Source of the DNA: CAZQRW01 sp964596115
GTDB lineage: Bacteria > Hydrothermota > UBA3072 > B12-G15
Assembly: GCA_964596115.1 (NCBI GenBank)
Contig: CAZQRW010000027.1
Coordinates: forward strand, 1 to 27,142
Length of the DNA stretch: 27,142 nucleotides
Reading direction: 5' to 3'
The notes under the pieces are model-generated. The model searched no databases. It had not been told where the DNA came from and saw nothing but the letters and a program-made list of their open reading frames with translations. Shown one piece after another: positions 14,741 to 23,162 of this stretch. A program made the position numbers and the translations under genes. The first letter of the stretch is position 1. Every line of letters begins with the position of its first letter.

Positions 14741-15750
14741 ATATTACAAGCCCAAAACCTTTACCTAATGAGCAAGAAATTGAAAACAGCCTTAGACCAG
14801 CTCAATTTAGTGAATTTGTAAACCAGGAAAAGATAAAAGAAAACCTGGGTGTTTTTGTTAAGGCAACAAAACAAAGAAAAGAGGCACTCGACCATATTCT
14901 CCTCTTTGGGCCTCCAGGCTTAGGTAAAACCACCCTTGCATACATAATTGCAAATGAATTAGGTGTAAGCATTATTTCTGTTTCAGGTCCAGTACTGGAA
15001 AAACCAAGAGATCTTGCAGGAATTTTAACAAAACTAAATAAGAATGATGTTCTCTTTATAGATGAGATCCATAGAATAAATAAACAGGTAGAGGAATACC
15101 TTTATCAGGCAATGGAGGATTACAGAATCGATATAATGATTGATTCGGGTCCCAATGCGAGATCTATAAAATTGAATCTTAATCCATTTACCCTCATAGG
15201 TGCAACAACACGTTCTGGTCTTCTTACATCCGCTTTGAGATCAAGGTTCGGATACACTCCAAGACTTGATTATTACAGAGCAGAAGATTTGAAAAAAATA
15301 ATCTTAAGGTCTGCAAAAATACTTAATATAAGCATATCAAATGATGGAGCAAGGGAAATCTCCAAAAGAGCACGAGGAACTCCACGAATTGCAAATAGGC
15401 TGCTGAGAAGAATAAGAGACTTCGCAGAGGTTGAAGGTAATGGGACTATTGACACAAAAATTGCAAAATATGGGCTTGAGAAACTTGATGTCGATGAAAT
15501 GGGTCTTGATAGAATGGACAAGTCTATTCTTACTACAATTATAGAAAAATTTAATGGTGGACCTGTTGGTATAAACAACCTTTCCACGGCGATTGGGGAA
15601 GATTCAGGAACAATAGAAGACGTATTTGAACCCTTCCTTATAATGATGGGGTTCATTCAGAGAACACCTCGTGGGAGGATCGCCACTGAATTGGCATACA
15701 GACATCTTGGTTATAAATTTTACAAAAGAGACATAAACCCGCTATTCTAA
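14725..15750 (+). CDS. ruvB: Holliday junction branch-migration ATPase RuvB, non-canonical start codon
   Basis: The reading frame encodes a complete RuvB of about 340 residues. After the start it reads KRIDITSPKPLPNEQEIE, then NSLRPAQFSEFVNQEKIKENL, Walker A GPPGLGKTT, Walker B LFIDEIHR, sensor GATTRSG and the arginine-finger segment SALRSRFG, then the C-terminal winged helix. The frame is limited upstream by TGA at 14704. No ATG, GTG or TTG occurs in frame between that stop and the conserved N-terminus. AAGGGAGG (14716-14723) precedes ATT (14725) and ATC (14728), which are the likely initiators. I list 14725, but 14728 has the better spacing. The first in-frame ATG, at 15112, would remove the Walker motifs and is certainly too late. 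Confidence 0.9.
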   Translation: MIKRIDITSPKPLPNEQEIENSLRPAQFSEFVNQEKIKENLGVFVKATKQRKEALDHILLFGPPGLGKTTLAYIIANELGVSIISVSGPVLEKPRDLAGILTKLNKNDVLFIDEIHRINKQVEEYLYQAMEDYRIDIMIDSGPNARSIKLNLNPFTLIGATTRSGLLTSALRSRFGYTPRLDYYRAEDLKKIILRSAKILNISISNDGAREISKRARGTPRIANRLLRRIRDFAEVEGNGTIDTKIAKYGLEKLDVDEMGLDRMDKSILTTIIEKFNGGPVGINNLSTAIGEDSGTIEDVFEPFLIMMGFIQRTPRGRIATELAYRHLGYKFYKRDINPLF

Positions 15751-15751
15751 A

Positions 15752-16162
15752 ATGAAAAGGGTCAGATTTGCTATTGGGACAAAAGACGGAAAAGAAATCT
15801 TTCAGGGACATCTTGGGGATTCAAAGATTTTTCTTATTTATGATATTGAAGATGATGGGAACATTGAATTAATAGAAGAAAGAAAGAATATTTCTCCAAA
15901 AAAGGACGCTCATGGTTCTGATAATAAAATGACAATAATATTAAGCATTCTAAAGGATTGTAATATTCTTATCTCTAAAAGACTTAGTCCAAATTTCAAG
16001 AAAATAAGCCTAACAAAACCTCTTCAACCAATAATGGTGAAAAGAAATACCATTGAAGAAGCCATTACAGTATTAAAAAATCATCTTCAAGAATTATTTG
16101 AAATGGTGGGAAAAAGGATAGCGGGTGAGAGGTCAGAACATATCCCTAAATGGGAAACTTAG
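15752..16162 (+). CDS. NifX/NifB-like dinitrogenase iron-molybdenum cofactor domain protein
   Basis: The 136-residue protein resembles the small NifX/NafY-type fold (DiNase iron-molybdenum cofactor-binding domain). It opens with RFAIGTKDGKEIFQGHLGDSKIFLIYDIED, of which IGTKDGKEIFQGHLGDSK is typical, and has the mid-domain HGSDNKMTIILSILKDCNILIS. Such proteins occur widely in non-nitrogen-fixing anaerobes and are thought to handle Fe-S or metal clusters. No nif genes are present. The ATG follows the ruvB stop by one base and has no ribosome binding site of its own, so translation is probably coupled to ruvB. It ends 2 bp from the convergent phosphoesterase gene, with no terminator visible between them. 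Confidence 0.72.
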   Translation: MKRVRFAIGTKDGKEIFQGHLGDSKIFLIYDIEDDGNIELIEERKNISPKKDAHGSDNKMTIILSILKDCNILISKRLSPNFKKISLTKPLQPIMVKRNTIEEAITVLKNHLQELFEMVGKRIAGERSEHIPKWET

Positions 16163-16164
16163 AT

Positions 16165-18990
16165 TTATTTCAGATATATCAACTTCCTTTTAAAAATTTC
16201 ATTGCTAATTTTAAGATGAAGAAAATATACACCCGATGGAATTATTCTATCAGGAAATGTAATAAATTTATAGCCTTCATTCATATTTTCATCGAGCATT
16301 TTCTCAATTCTTCTACCTGTAAGATCAAAAAGTGAAAGCGAAACATGCCCTGATTTATATATGTATAATTTCAAAGTACTATTTTTAACAATAGGATTCT
16401 CGAAAACTATATCACCATTTTTGTCATTGGCAGTTGGAGGGTTAACATCAAATTGCATTGGAATCCGCTGCAATCCTATATTTGATTCGAAAATAAGCGT
16501 ATCATAGTAATTTAATGGGCTTAAATCGTATGTTGAGGAAATGATAGTAAAAGAAACGCTATCATCCGGAAAAACTAAAAAAGAATCCTGACTTAAGCGA
16601 ACATCCCAAGAATGCATAGTAGAAACATTATAAACAATATAACTTGCATTGCCTTCGTTTTTTACTATAAGTGATGCAGTATCTTCGTGGGGAATACCTC
16701 CATTAATAAACTTTACTCTCTTTATGTAATTCCCACCATACGATTCGTATCTCCACTTCTTATTTATGTAGTATACATTGGAACTATCCATAAGGGGACC
16801 TGTATCAAATAAATTATAGGGTGAATGTTTATTAGTTTTCTTTACACCTATCCAGAATGTATCAGAAAAGACCATTGGCTCTTCAGGTATATAAAAAACC
16901 CAGGAACTTCTCCCTTTTTTTAAAGGAACCGTAATAAAATCGGAAAGCACAGATGTCCCTGGATATCCTTCTTGATTTTTCCATATATAGACACTACAGG
17001 AATAAACAGAATCAAGTGCAGTATCCGGTGTAAAAACATAAAACATCAATCTGCCTACCTTACCTTTAGATTCTGGGACTATTCTTACTGCCTCCTTTTC
17101 ATCTGCCCACACAGAATTGAATCCTCCTACTTTCCCATTATCGTTTTTCAGCGTGTCAATTCTATTCACAACAGAACTACCTATACTCGCCGCAAAAAAT
17201 AATGCGCTATCTGAGAAAAAAACTCTGGGAGCCGCATTTATATTGTGCACCCAATAAATAGTATCTCTTAACATATCATTTTCATCATAAACATCTCCCT
17301 TCACTGTATCTCCAGAAATCTTCCAAAAAATATAATGGAAAAAATTTCCACCATATGTTGGAACAATGGGTGCACCACATGTCCCATTTATAATTTGTCT
17401 TACATCTTTATATCCATCTGGAAGTGTTCTCCCAAAGAAATCCTTATTAAAAAGATGTATATGTGAAGCTATATTCGCATCTACCTTGTATTTGAGAAGG
17501 ATCTCCCAAAATGAGTCTCTGGCAGTTATGTGAAATGCAAGCGAAGAATGACTACTTGTATCACTGGGAGGAAATGCTTCTTTATGTTGAAATGTAAATA
17601 TGTGGGCGCCCGTTGCTGAAGCAAGATCCGACATTAACCAGCTTCTCTCCATTGAATCAATTATACTGGTCTGGGTATTGCCATCATTTATAGGATCCGA
17701 ATTTAAAAGAACAAAATGACTGTTCCCAAAGTTAAAAGATCCGACCGTTTTACTGTAGAAACCACCCGGCCCATTATCTGGGTTCTGCAGCATTCTAAAC
17801 TGGAATATTCTCGTTCCTGATGGGTCATTTGAAGCCTCGTGATTTCCTAATGCAACATAGTAAGGAATATTGTGATTTGACAATGTATCCATCATAGATA
17901 ACCACACATCCCACTCATTTGAGAGTGCAATTGAATCACAGTACCCATATACATTATCCCCTGTAAATATTACAAAATCGGGATCCCTCCTTGCAATATT
18001 ATGAAGTATCATTTTAAATGTATCCCCTGGCAAAGGATGATAAGCGTTTGGACCTCTTGAATCACCCATAGAAACAAATGTGAATGCGTCTTTTTTATTA
18101 GTATTAAATTCTTTCACTGTGCTTGTATCACTGCCATATCTATTCGTAGCTATTATTCTGAATTTATAGTCTCTCTTCTCATTTAACCCGGCAATCTCAA
18201 AAATATGGTTTGAATTATTATCATTTACAATCAATTTTTTATTCAACATATTTTCTCCATATTCTACAATGGTACTCGCATCCTCAAATGTCTTATAAAA
18301 AATTCTTACCCTTCCATCTTCGAAAGTGGATACAAGTGGTCCTATAATAATATGGGGTTTCTCTTCTGTTCGTTTAATATCCCCTGGATTTTCCGGGAAA
18401 ATAGCATACCTTTTCTCCCTTCTTATTACTACACCGAATAGGTCAAAATACCCTTCAGGGAATACCCTTCCAGATATGCCATTGTATGGAGAAATATACA
18501 TAAAACTATTAGTTTTACCGTCATTTATCTTCACAAAACTTGAATCCCCCATATTTCTTGGAAACGGAGAATTTGCTTTAACATTTTTAATAGATACATA
18601 TCGGTACAAATAATTTTTTATATCGTTTAATTTAATCTCTTTTGGTTTTACCCTTTTATTGTGGTCAATAATTTCCTCAGTAACTGGTATCAGCACAATT
18701 TCATTTTTTAATAGGGATACAATTCCTTTGATTTTTACCTTATCCCATCTCTTATAATTTATTCTTTCTGGTGGTTTTTCTTCGTAGTCAAAGTTATTCA
18801 TTTTTATATCATAGCTTCTCTTCCATATCGGAATCCCACCAGTGTTGTCTTGAACAATGATATAAAGGTCACCCATACTCAATCTATCCGGCGCAACTGT
18901 AACAACCCCCTCTATTGTTACAATTTTACCTATTGAATTTTCTCCTATTGTATTTATATCAACAAGTATGGATAAAAAGAGTAAAATCAT
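16165..18990 (-). CDS. Secreted metallophosphoesterase with OB-fold, Fn3-like and C-terminal sorting domains
   Basis: The 941-residue protein starts with a short hydrophobic segment (MILLFLSILV), probably a signal peptide. Two OB-fold-like regions follow (about 16-110 and 118-205), then an Fn3/purple-acid-phosphatase N-domain-like region (about 213-297) and a calcineurin-type metallophosphoesterase (about 302-590). Its metal-ligand motifs are GDSRG (D310), GDN (D345, N346) and GNHE (N383, H384), with later histidines in FQHKEAF and SHIHLF. The last 90 residues resemble a Por/T9SS sorting or FlgD-like domain (LSLFDLTGRRIE, GVYFLHLK). The ATG overlaps the pyrE stop (ATGA), so it is the last gene of the pyrimidine operon. 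It may release phosphate or nucleosides from external nucleotides or nucleic acids; that is inference. Confidence 0.85.
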   Translation of the reverse strand: MILLFLSILVDINTIGENSIGKIVTIEGVVTVAPDRLSMGDLYIIVQDNTGGIPIWKRSYDIKMNNFDYEEKPPERINYKRWDKVKIKGIVSLLKNEIVLIPVTEEIIDHNKRVKPKEIKLNDIKNYLYRYVSIKNVKANSPFPRNMGDSSFVKINDGKTNSFMYISPYNGISGRVFPEGYFDLFGVVIRREKRYAIFPENPGDIKRTEEKPHIIIGPLVSTFEDGRVRIFYKTFEDASTIVEYGENMLNKKLIVNDNNSNHIFEIAGLNEKRDYKFRIIATNRYGSDTSTVKEFNTNKKDAFTFVSMGDSRGPNAYHPLPGDTFKMILHNIARRDPDFVIFTGDNVYGYCDSIALSNEWDVWLSMMDTLSNHNIPYYVALGNHEASNDPSGTRIFQFRMLQNPDNGPGGFYSKTVGSFNFGNSHFVLLNSDPINDGNTQTSIIDSMERSWLMSDLASATGAHIFTFQHKEAFPPSDTSSHSSLAFHITARDSFWEILLKYKVDANIASHIHLFNKDFFGRTLPDGYKDVRQIINGTCGAPIVPTYGGNFFHYIFWKISGDTVKGDVYDENDMLRDTIYWVHNINAAPRVFFSDSALFFAASIGSSVVNRIDTLKNDNGKVGGFNSVWADEKEAVRIVPESKGKVGRLMFYVFTPDTALDSVYSCSVYIWKNQEGYPGTSVLSDFITVPLKKGRSSWVFYIPEEPMVFSDTFWIGVKKTNKHSPYNLFDTGPLMDSSNVYYINKKWRYESYGGNYIKRVKFINGGIPHEDTASLIVKNEGNASYIVYNVSTMHSWDVRLSQDSFLVFPDDSVSFTIISSTYDLSPLNYYDTLIFESNIGLQRIPMQFDVNPPTANDKNGDIVFENPIVKNSTLKLYIYKSGHVSLSLFDLTGRRIEKMLDENMNEGYKFITFPDRIIPSGVYFLHLKISNEIFKRKLIYLK

Positions 18991-19541
18991 ATATTTTTAC
19001 TACCACCCTTCCTTATAAGAGGAATACCTTTTTTACACATTGGGCATTCTTCAGGGGTATAATTTTTTACGTTAAAACTCATAAGTGAGACAAGGGGAAT
19101 ATCAAAATCAACACTACCCCCACTCCTGTCTATAAGAATAAATATCCCTGAGATATGAAACCCCTTTAAAAGATCGAGGGTTTCTCTTATCGATTTACCC
19201 GTTGTTAAAACATCATCAACAACAATAATATTTTCATTTTTCTTTATATGAAATCCCCTTTTAAAAACCCTTTTATTCCCTTCTCTCTCAGCATATGCGG
19301 CCTTACATTTTAAGATCCTTGCAGCCTCCTCTGCAATTAATGCCCCCCCTAAAGTGGGACCAACAACCCAATCAGCATTATTTACATCATTTAAAAGATC
19401 CCTAAGAAGCCTACTCAGTAAACCTGGGTTCTCCAAAAGCCTGAATTTTTCGAAATAAGTATCAGAATGTAGACCTGAGGTCAGTAGAAAGTGACCCTTA
19501 AGTATAACCCCCCTTTCTTTAAGCAGGGCTTGATAATCCAT
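18987..19541 (-). CDS. pyrE: Orotate phosphoribosyltransferase
   Basis: The enzyme joins orotate to PRPP, giving OMP, in pyrimidine synthesis. The PRPP motif VVDDVLTTGKS is at residues 107-117. GPTLGGALIA and the catalytic-loop region AEREGNKRVFKRGF are present. The C-terminus carries CPMCKKGIPL, seen in some archaeal and thermophile-type PyrE. ATG at 19541 was chosen because AGAGGA lies 8 nt upstream. The in-frame TTG at 19547 is too close to it. The gene overlaps the end of pyrF by about 23 nt and its stop overlaps the phosphoesterase start. Confidence 0.94.
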   Translation of the reverse strand: MDYQALLKERGVILKGHFLLTSGLHSDTYFEKFRLLENPGLLSRLLRDLLNDVNNADWVVGPTLGGALIAEEAARILKCKAAYAEREGNKRVFKRGFHIKKNENIIVVDDVLTTGKSIRETLDLLKGFHISGIFILIDRSGGSVDFDIPLVSLMSFNVKNYTPEECPMCKKGIPLIRKGGSKNI

Positions 19542-20247
19542 CCTCAATATCCTCTAAAATTTTCTTTGCTGACCAGAGGGGGTTCTCTGAATTCAGTATT
19601 GGTCTTCCAACAACAATATAATCAGCGCCCATCTTTATTGCCTCCTTTGGCGTGGCACTCCGCGCATGGTCCATAGCATCGTAACCTTCTGGCCTTATCC
19701 CAGGGCTTACGACTATAAAGTCGTTCCCACAACATTCTTTTATCTCTTTTACCTCTTGCGGTGAAGAAACAACCCCTGAAAGGCCTGCACTCAAGGCAAG
19801 TGAAGCCAACTTAAGAACCTCATCTTTTAACTTTCTTTTTATCTCAAGAAAATCATTTATAAATGCCTCATCCAAACTTGTAAGAAGTGTTATACCAATA
19901 ATTTTGGGCCCACCTTCCCCCACTCTCCATGAGGCTTTTTGTGCAGATTCCATCATTTCGAATCCTCCGAGTGTATGGATTGTCATCATATCAACCCCAA
20001 AATTTGATGCTGCCTTCACCGCCCTGGCAACTGTATTTGGAATATCGTGCAGTTTCAGATCAAGAAAAACCTTTTTGCCTAGTGATTTGAGGTATTGAAT
20101 AACTGTAGGACCAAGGGCAGTAAAAAGCTCAAGTCCAATTTTATAATATACAATGTTATCTCCAAGTCTATCTATAATATTTTTTAAGGAATCCAAATTC
20201 CCAACATCTAAAGCAACGATTAATCTTTCCTTTGGCTCTATATCCAT
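19519..20247 (-). CDS. pyrF: Orotidine 5'-phosphate decarboxylase
   Basis: The 242-residue enzyme converts OMP to UMP, the last step of UMP synthesis. The catalytic Asp-Lys-x-x-Asp array is in FLDLKLHDIPNT (D63, K65, H67, D68). The phosphate-binding end is VVSPGIRPEG and YIVVGRPI. It is a group I type enzyme of the usual length. The ATG directly follows the pyrD stop. Confidence 0.95.
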   Translation of the reverse strand: MDIEPKERLIVALDVGNLDSLKNIIDRLGDNIVYYKIGLELFTALGPTVIQYLKSLGKKVFLDLKLHDIPNTVARAVKAASNFGVDMMTIHTLGGFEMMESAQKASWRVGEGGPKIIGITLLTSLDEAFINDFLEIKRKLKDEVLKLASLALSAGLSGVVSSPQEVKEIKECCGNDFIVVSPGIRPEGYDAMDHARSATPKEAIKMGADYIVVGRPILNSENPLWSAKKILEDIEDGLSSPA

Positions 20248-21147
20248 TTAAACCTCCAATTTTCCAACAATATTATTAATACTATTCATACGCCTTTTTT
20301 CAAGGTATTTAATCAATCCTTCTATCACCTCAACAGGCAAAGTAGGGTTTCGAAATAATCCACTGCCAATCTGAACAGCTGAAGCGCCTGCAATAAAGTA
20401 TTCTATGGCATCCTCCGGAGAAGTAATCCCACCAATCCCAATTATTGGTATCCTAATTTGTTTTGATAACATCCAAACCCTGTAAATAGATAAGGGTTTT
20501 ATAGCAGGTCCTGAAAGCCCACCAGTCACACCACCAAGCATTGGTTTAAATGTATCTATATCTACTACAAGACCTGTAAATGTATTTGAACAGGAGATTG
20601 CATCCGCCCCACCGTCTTTAACTGCCTTAGCCACTGCCAGAATTTTATCGGTATCAGGTGTTAATTTTACAATTAATGGTTTGTTTCCTATTGAATTTCT
20701 TACTTTCTTTGTAATATCGAATGCGGACCCAGGATCTCTCCCAAAGATAACACCCGATTCCTTTACATTTGGGCATGAAATATTAACTTCAAAACCATCT
20801 ACATAATTTAATAATCTTTTAGCTACCTCTCCGTATTCATCAGTAGAGTTCCCAAAAATATTTGCGATTATAGGCGTATTTAAAGCCTTATAATCATTAA
20901 TATGAGAAATTAGCTCATCTACCCCGGGGTTCTCAAGGCCAATTGAATTTAGCATCCCACAAGGTGTTTCAACGATTCGAGGTGGTAAATTACCAATTTT
21001 CCCTTTTAAATTTACTCCCTTTAGAACCACTGCTCCAAGAATCGAAAAATCAAACATTTCTGAGAGTTGAATCTCCCACACGCCAGAAGCAAGCATTATA
21101 GGATTTTTTAATCTTAGACTTCCAATAGAGACTGCAAGGTTAATCAA
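20248..21147 (-). CDS. pyrD: Dihydroorotate dehydrogenase catalytic subunit, class 1B
   Basis: The 299-residue FMN enzyme oxidises dihydroorotate to orotate. C125 in VNISCPNVKESG is the catalytic base of class 1 enzymes; class 2 has Ser. The FMN-phosphate site is in GIGGITSPEDAIEYFIAGA. Pairing with pyrK identifies class 1B, which passes electrons to NAD+. The TTG start follows GAGGT and overlaps pyrK by 8 nt. Confidence 0.95.
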   Translation of the reverse strand: MINLAVSIGSLRLKNPIMLASGVWEIQLSEMFDFSILGAVVLKGVNLKGKIGNLPPRIVETPCGMLNSIGLENPGVDELISHINDYKALNTPIIANIFGNSTDEYGEVAKRLLNYVDGFEVNISCPNVKESGVIFGRDPGSAFDITKKVRNSIGNKPLIVKLTPDTDKILAVAKAVKDGGADAISCSNTFTGLVVDIDTFKPMLGGVTGGLSGPAIKPLSIYRVWMLSKQIRIPIIGIGGITSPEDAIEYFIAGASAVQIGSGLFRNPTLPVEVIEGLIKYLEKRRMNSINNIVGKLEV

Positions 21148-21895
21148 TTATGACCTCATCTGCCCTGAATACTGGCCCATCTACACATACAAGTTTATAT
21201 CCTTTATTTGTTTCAATCGCACATCCTTTACAACCTCCCATTCCACACCCCATCCTTTCCTCAAGATAAAAAAACACATTAATGCCATAGCTATTGCCTA
21301 TTTCTTTCATTCTTTTTAGCATCTCTTTAGGACCACAGGAAAAGGCTTTTAATCCCCTTAATTTTTCTGGTGATTTTTTTAAAAATTCTTCAAATGCATC
21401 TGTAACAAACCCTCTTTTTCCAGAGCTACCATCGTTGGTAGAAACAAATACTTCAAACCCCCTTGATTTTAACTTCTCTACCCCATAAACCTCATTTCTG
21501 TTATTACCACCTATGAAGAAAAAACCTCCCTCCATAAAAAATGATTGGAAAAAAAGTGGAGCAATTCCAATTCCACCTGCTATAAGCACGCCCCTCTTTT
21601 CAACATCTATCATTTTTCCAAGGGGACCTATAAAAATCATTTCCTTTCCAGGTTCATACCCTACCATAAGATTTGTCAACTTGCCTACAGGTTTAATAAG
21701 GAGTTCTAATGTTCTATCGTAAACATACAGGGGAGAAAATGGCCTCGGAAGGAATAAATCAATACTTTCAACATCTGTCAACATCAGGAATTGACCGGGC
21801 ATTAATGGTATTGGAGAATCCAATTCAAAAGTAAAGAGAAAATAATTACCCTCTTTACTCTTTTTCTTCAGTATTCCTTTTGATTTTAATTTCAT
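21140..21895 (-). CDS. pyrK: Dihydroorotate dehydrogenase electron-transfer subunit
   Basis: The 251-residue FAD and [2Fe-2S] protein moves electrons from PyrD to NAD+. The flavin segment is LFLPRPFSPLYVYD, the nucleotide-binding segment is VLIAGGIGIAPLF, and the cluster ligands are in CGMGGCKGCAIETNKGYKLVC. It shares its fold with the hydrogenase gamma subunit elsewhere in the window. The start lies 41 nt inside the end of the TPR lipoprotein gene and has only a modest AAAAGG upstream, so coupled translation is likely. Confidence 0.93.
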   Translation of the reverse strand: MKLKSKGILKKKSKEGNYFLFTFELDSPIPLMPGQFLMLTDVESIDLFLPRPFSPLYVYDRTLELLIKPVGKLTNLMVGYEPGKEMIFIGPLGKMIDVEKRGVLIAGGIGIAPLFFQSFFMEGGFFFIGGNNRNEVYGVEKLKSRGFEVFVSTNDGSSGKRGFVTDAFEEFLKKSPEKLRGLKAFSCGPKEMLKRMKEIGNSYGINVFFYLEERMGCGMGGCKGCAIETNKGYKLVCVDGPVFRADEVIID

Positions 21896-23162
21896 TTAAT
21901 AGCCTTTTCACCTCATTGCTGTATATTGTTTCGGGGTATCTCTGCAAAAGTGTATCAAATTTAGAAACAGCTTCTGTCGTATCTTTTTTTCTGTTTAGAC
22001 ACAAGTAACCAACAGCAAATACTGCCTTAGGCGCAATTGGGGTGTCTGAATACTCTTCATATACCCTATTATAGAGTTTACAAGCTGTCTCAACATCCCC
22101 TCTATCTATCATATATGATTCTGCAAGAAGAAAAAGTTTATATGAAAGCAAAGAATCATTCTTGGTCGAATCCTGTGAAGACTTAATAAGTGCTTCGATG
22201 TAATCACTTTTAATCTGCGCAAACCTTTTTAAAGAATCATCAAGGTTCAGACCAGCTGCTCTTTTCAGGTACTTTAGCTCATTTGTTGTGTCATTCTTTA
22301 ACTCATAAAGATCACTTAGCAATATATCACTTATAAGCCCATATTCATCTCTTCTTACTGCTGCTTCCTCGGTCAGAACTTTTTCCGAACTATCCAATTT
22401 ATTTGAAAGAAGATATATCTTACCCTTTAATATCTGCGCCTCTATTCCACCATTTCCCCTTAACACTTCAAGTGCTTTATTTAGGGAATCAAGATCAAGA
22501 TATATATTAGAAAGTTTTAATGACACTGAATCCCTGTATACAGATCCCATTTTGAGTAGCTCGCTATAATATTTTATTGCATTCTTTAAATCACCCTTTT
22601 TGAAGTATGCATCTCCTATTAATTTTAATATCTCCACTTTCCTTTCAGGGTTTTTCTTTATATAATTCCTACCTGCTTCAATCACTTTATCATTTTCATT
22701 TTTCTCCAAATATATATTTAATTTTTCTTCAGTAGCGAGCCTCTTCGCCTCTTTATTTTTTGAATTATAAGCTTTGTTTAAATAATCCATTGCCTCTTCA
22801 AGTCTGCCCTGTGCAACTAACGTTTTACCAAGGTAAAGATAGGCTAAAGGGATAAAATCTGAATGCGGAAAATACATCAATAATTCCCTGAATTTTATTT
22901 CTGCCTTCATATAGTTACCCAACTCGTATAAATCTACACCAAGAAGAAAAATAGCATCATCAACCCATTTTGATTTTGGATACCAGGCAATCACCTTTTC
23001 ACATTTCTCAGCACTGGATTTTAACTTCTGTTCGTATCCACTCTTTCCCCTTTTTTTCAAATCTATCCCCTCGTTATAGTATTTTTTTGCATTATAAAAC
23101 GCATTATAATATGCACAGCCAGAAAAGAAGAAAATGAGTACTAATACGACTGTATGCCTCAA
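21855..23162 (-). CDS. TPR-repeat lipoprotein (outer-membrane assembly-like)
   Basis: The 435-residue protein begins MRHTVVLVLIFFFSGCAYY: a short signal sequence with a lipobox ending at C16. The mature part is built from tetratricopeptide-like helical pairs, resembling YfiO/BamD and Tol-Pal accessory proteins. Examples are WVDDAIFLLGVDLYELGNY, PLAYLYLGKTLVAQGRLEE and LLAESYMIDRGDVETACKLY. A periplasm-facing scaffold role is inferred. The TTG start at 23162 overlaps the tldD stop (TTGA) and follows AAGGAG. The frame extends 37 codons further up, but that extension would bury the signal peptide and lie within tldD. Confidence 0.8.
   Translation of the reverse strand: MRHTVVLVLIFFFSGCAYYNAFYNAKKYYNEGIDLKKRGKSGYEQKLKSSAEKCEKVIAWYPKSKWVDDAIFLLGVDLYELGNYMKAEIKFRELLMYFPHSDFIPLAYLYLGKTLVAQGRLEEAMDYLNKAYNSKNKEAKRLATEEKLNIYLEKNENDKVIEAGRNYIKKNPERKVEILKLIGDAYFKKGDLKNAIKYYSELLKMGSVYRDSVSLKLSNIYLDLDSLNKALEVLRGNGGIEAQILKGKIYLLSNKLDSSEKVLTEEAAVRRDEYGLISDILLSDLYELKNDTTNELKYLKRAAGLNLDDSLKRFAQIKSDYIEALIKSSQDSTKNDSLLSYKLFLLAESYMIDRGDVETACKLYNRVYEEYSDTPIAPKAVFAVGYLCLNRKKDTTEAVSKFDTLLQRYPETIYSNEVKRLLNEIKIKRNTEEKE

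Noticed and set aside
15112..15750. ruvB starting at the first in-frame ATG (212 residues)
   Set aside because: Walker A, Walker B and the conserved N-terminal region are encoded in the same frame upstream, so this start would remove the ATPase core.
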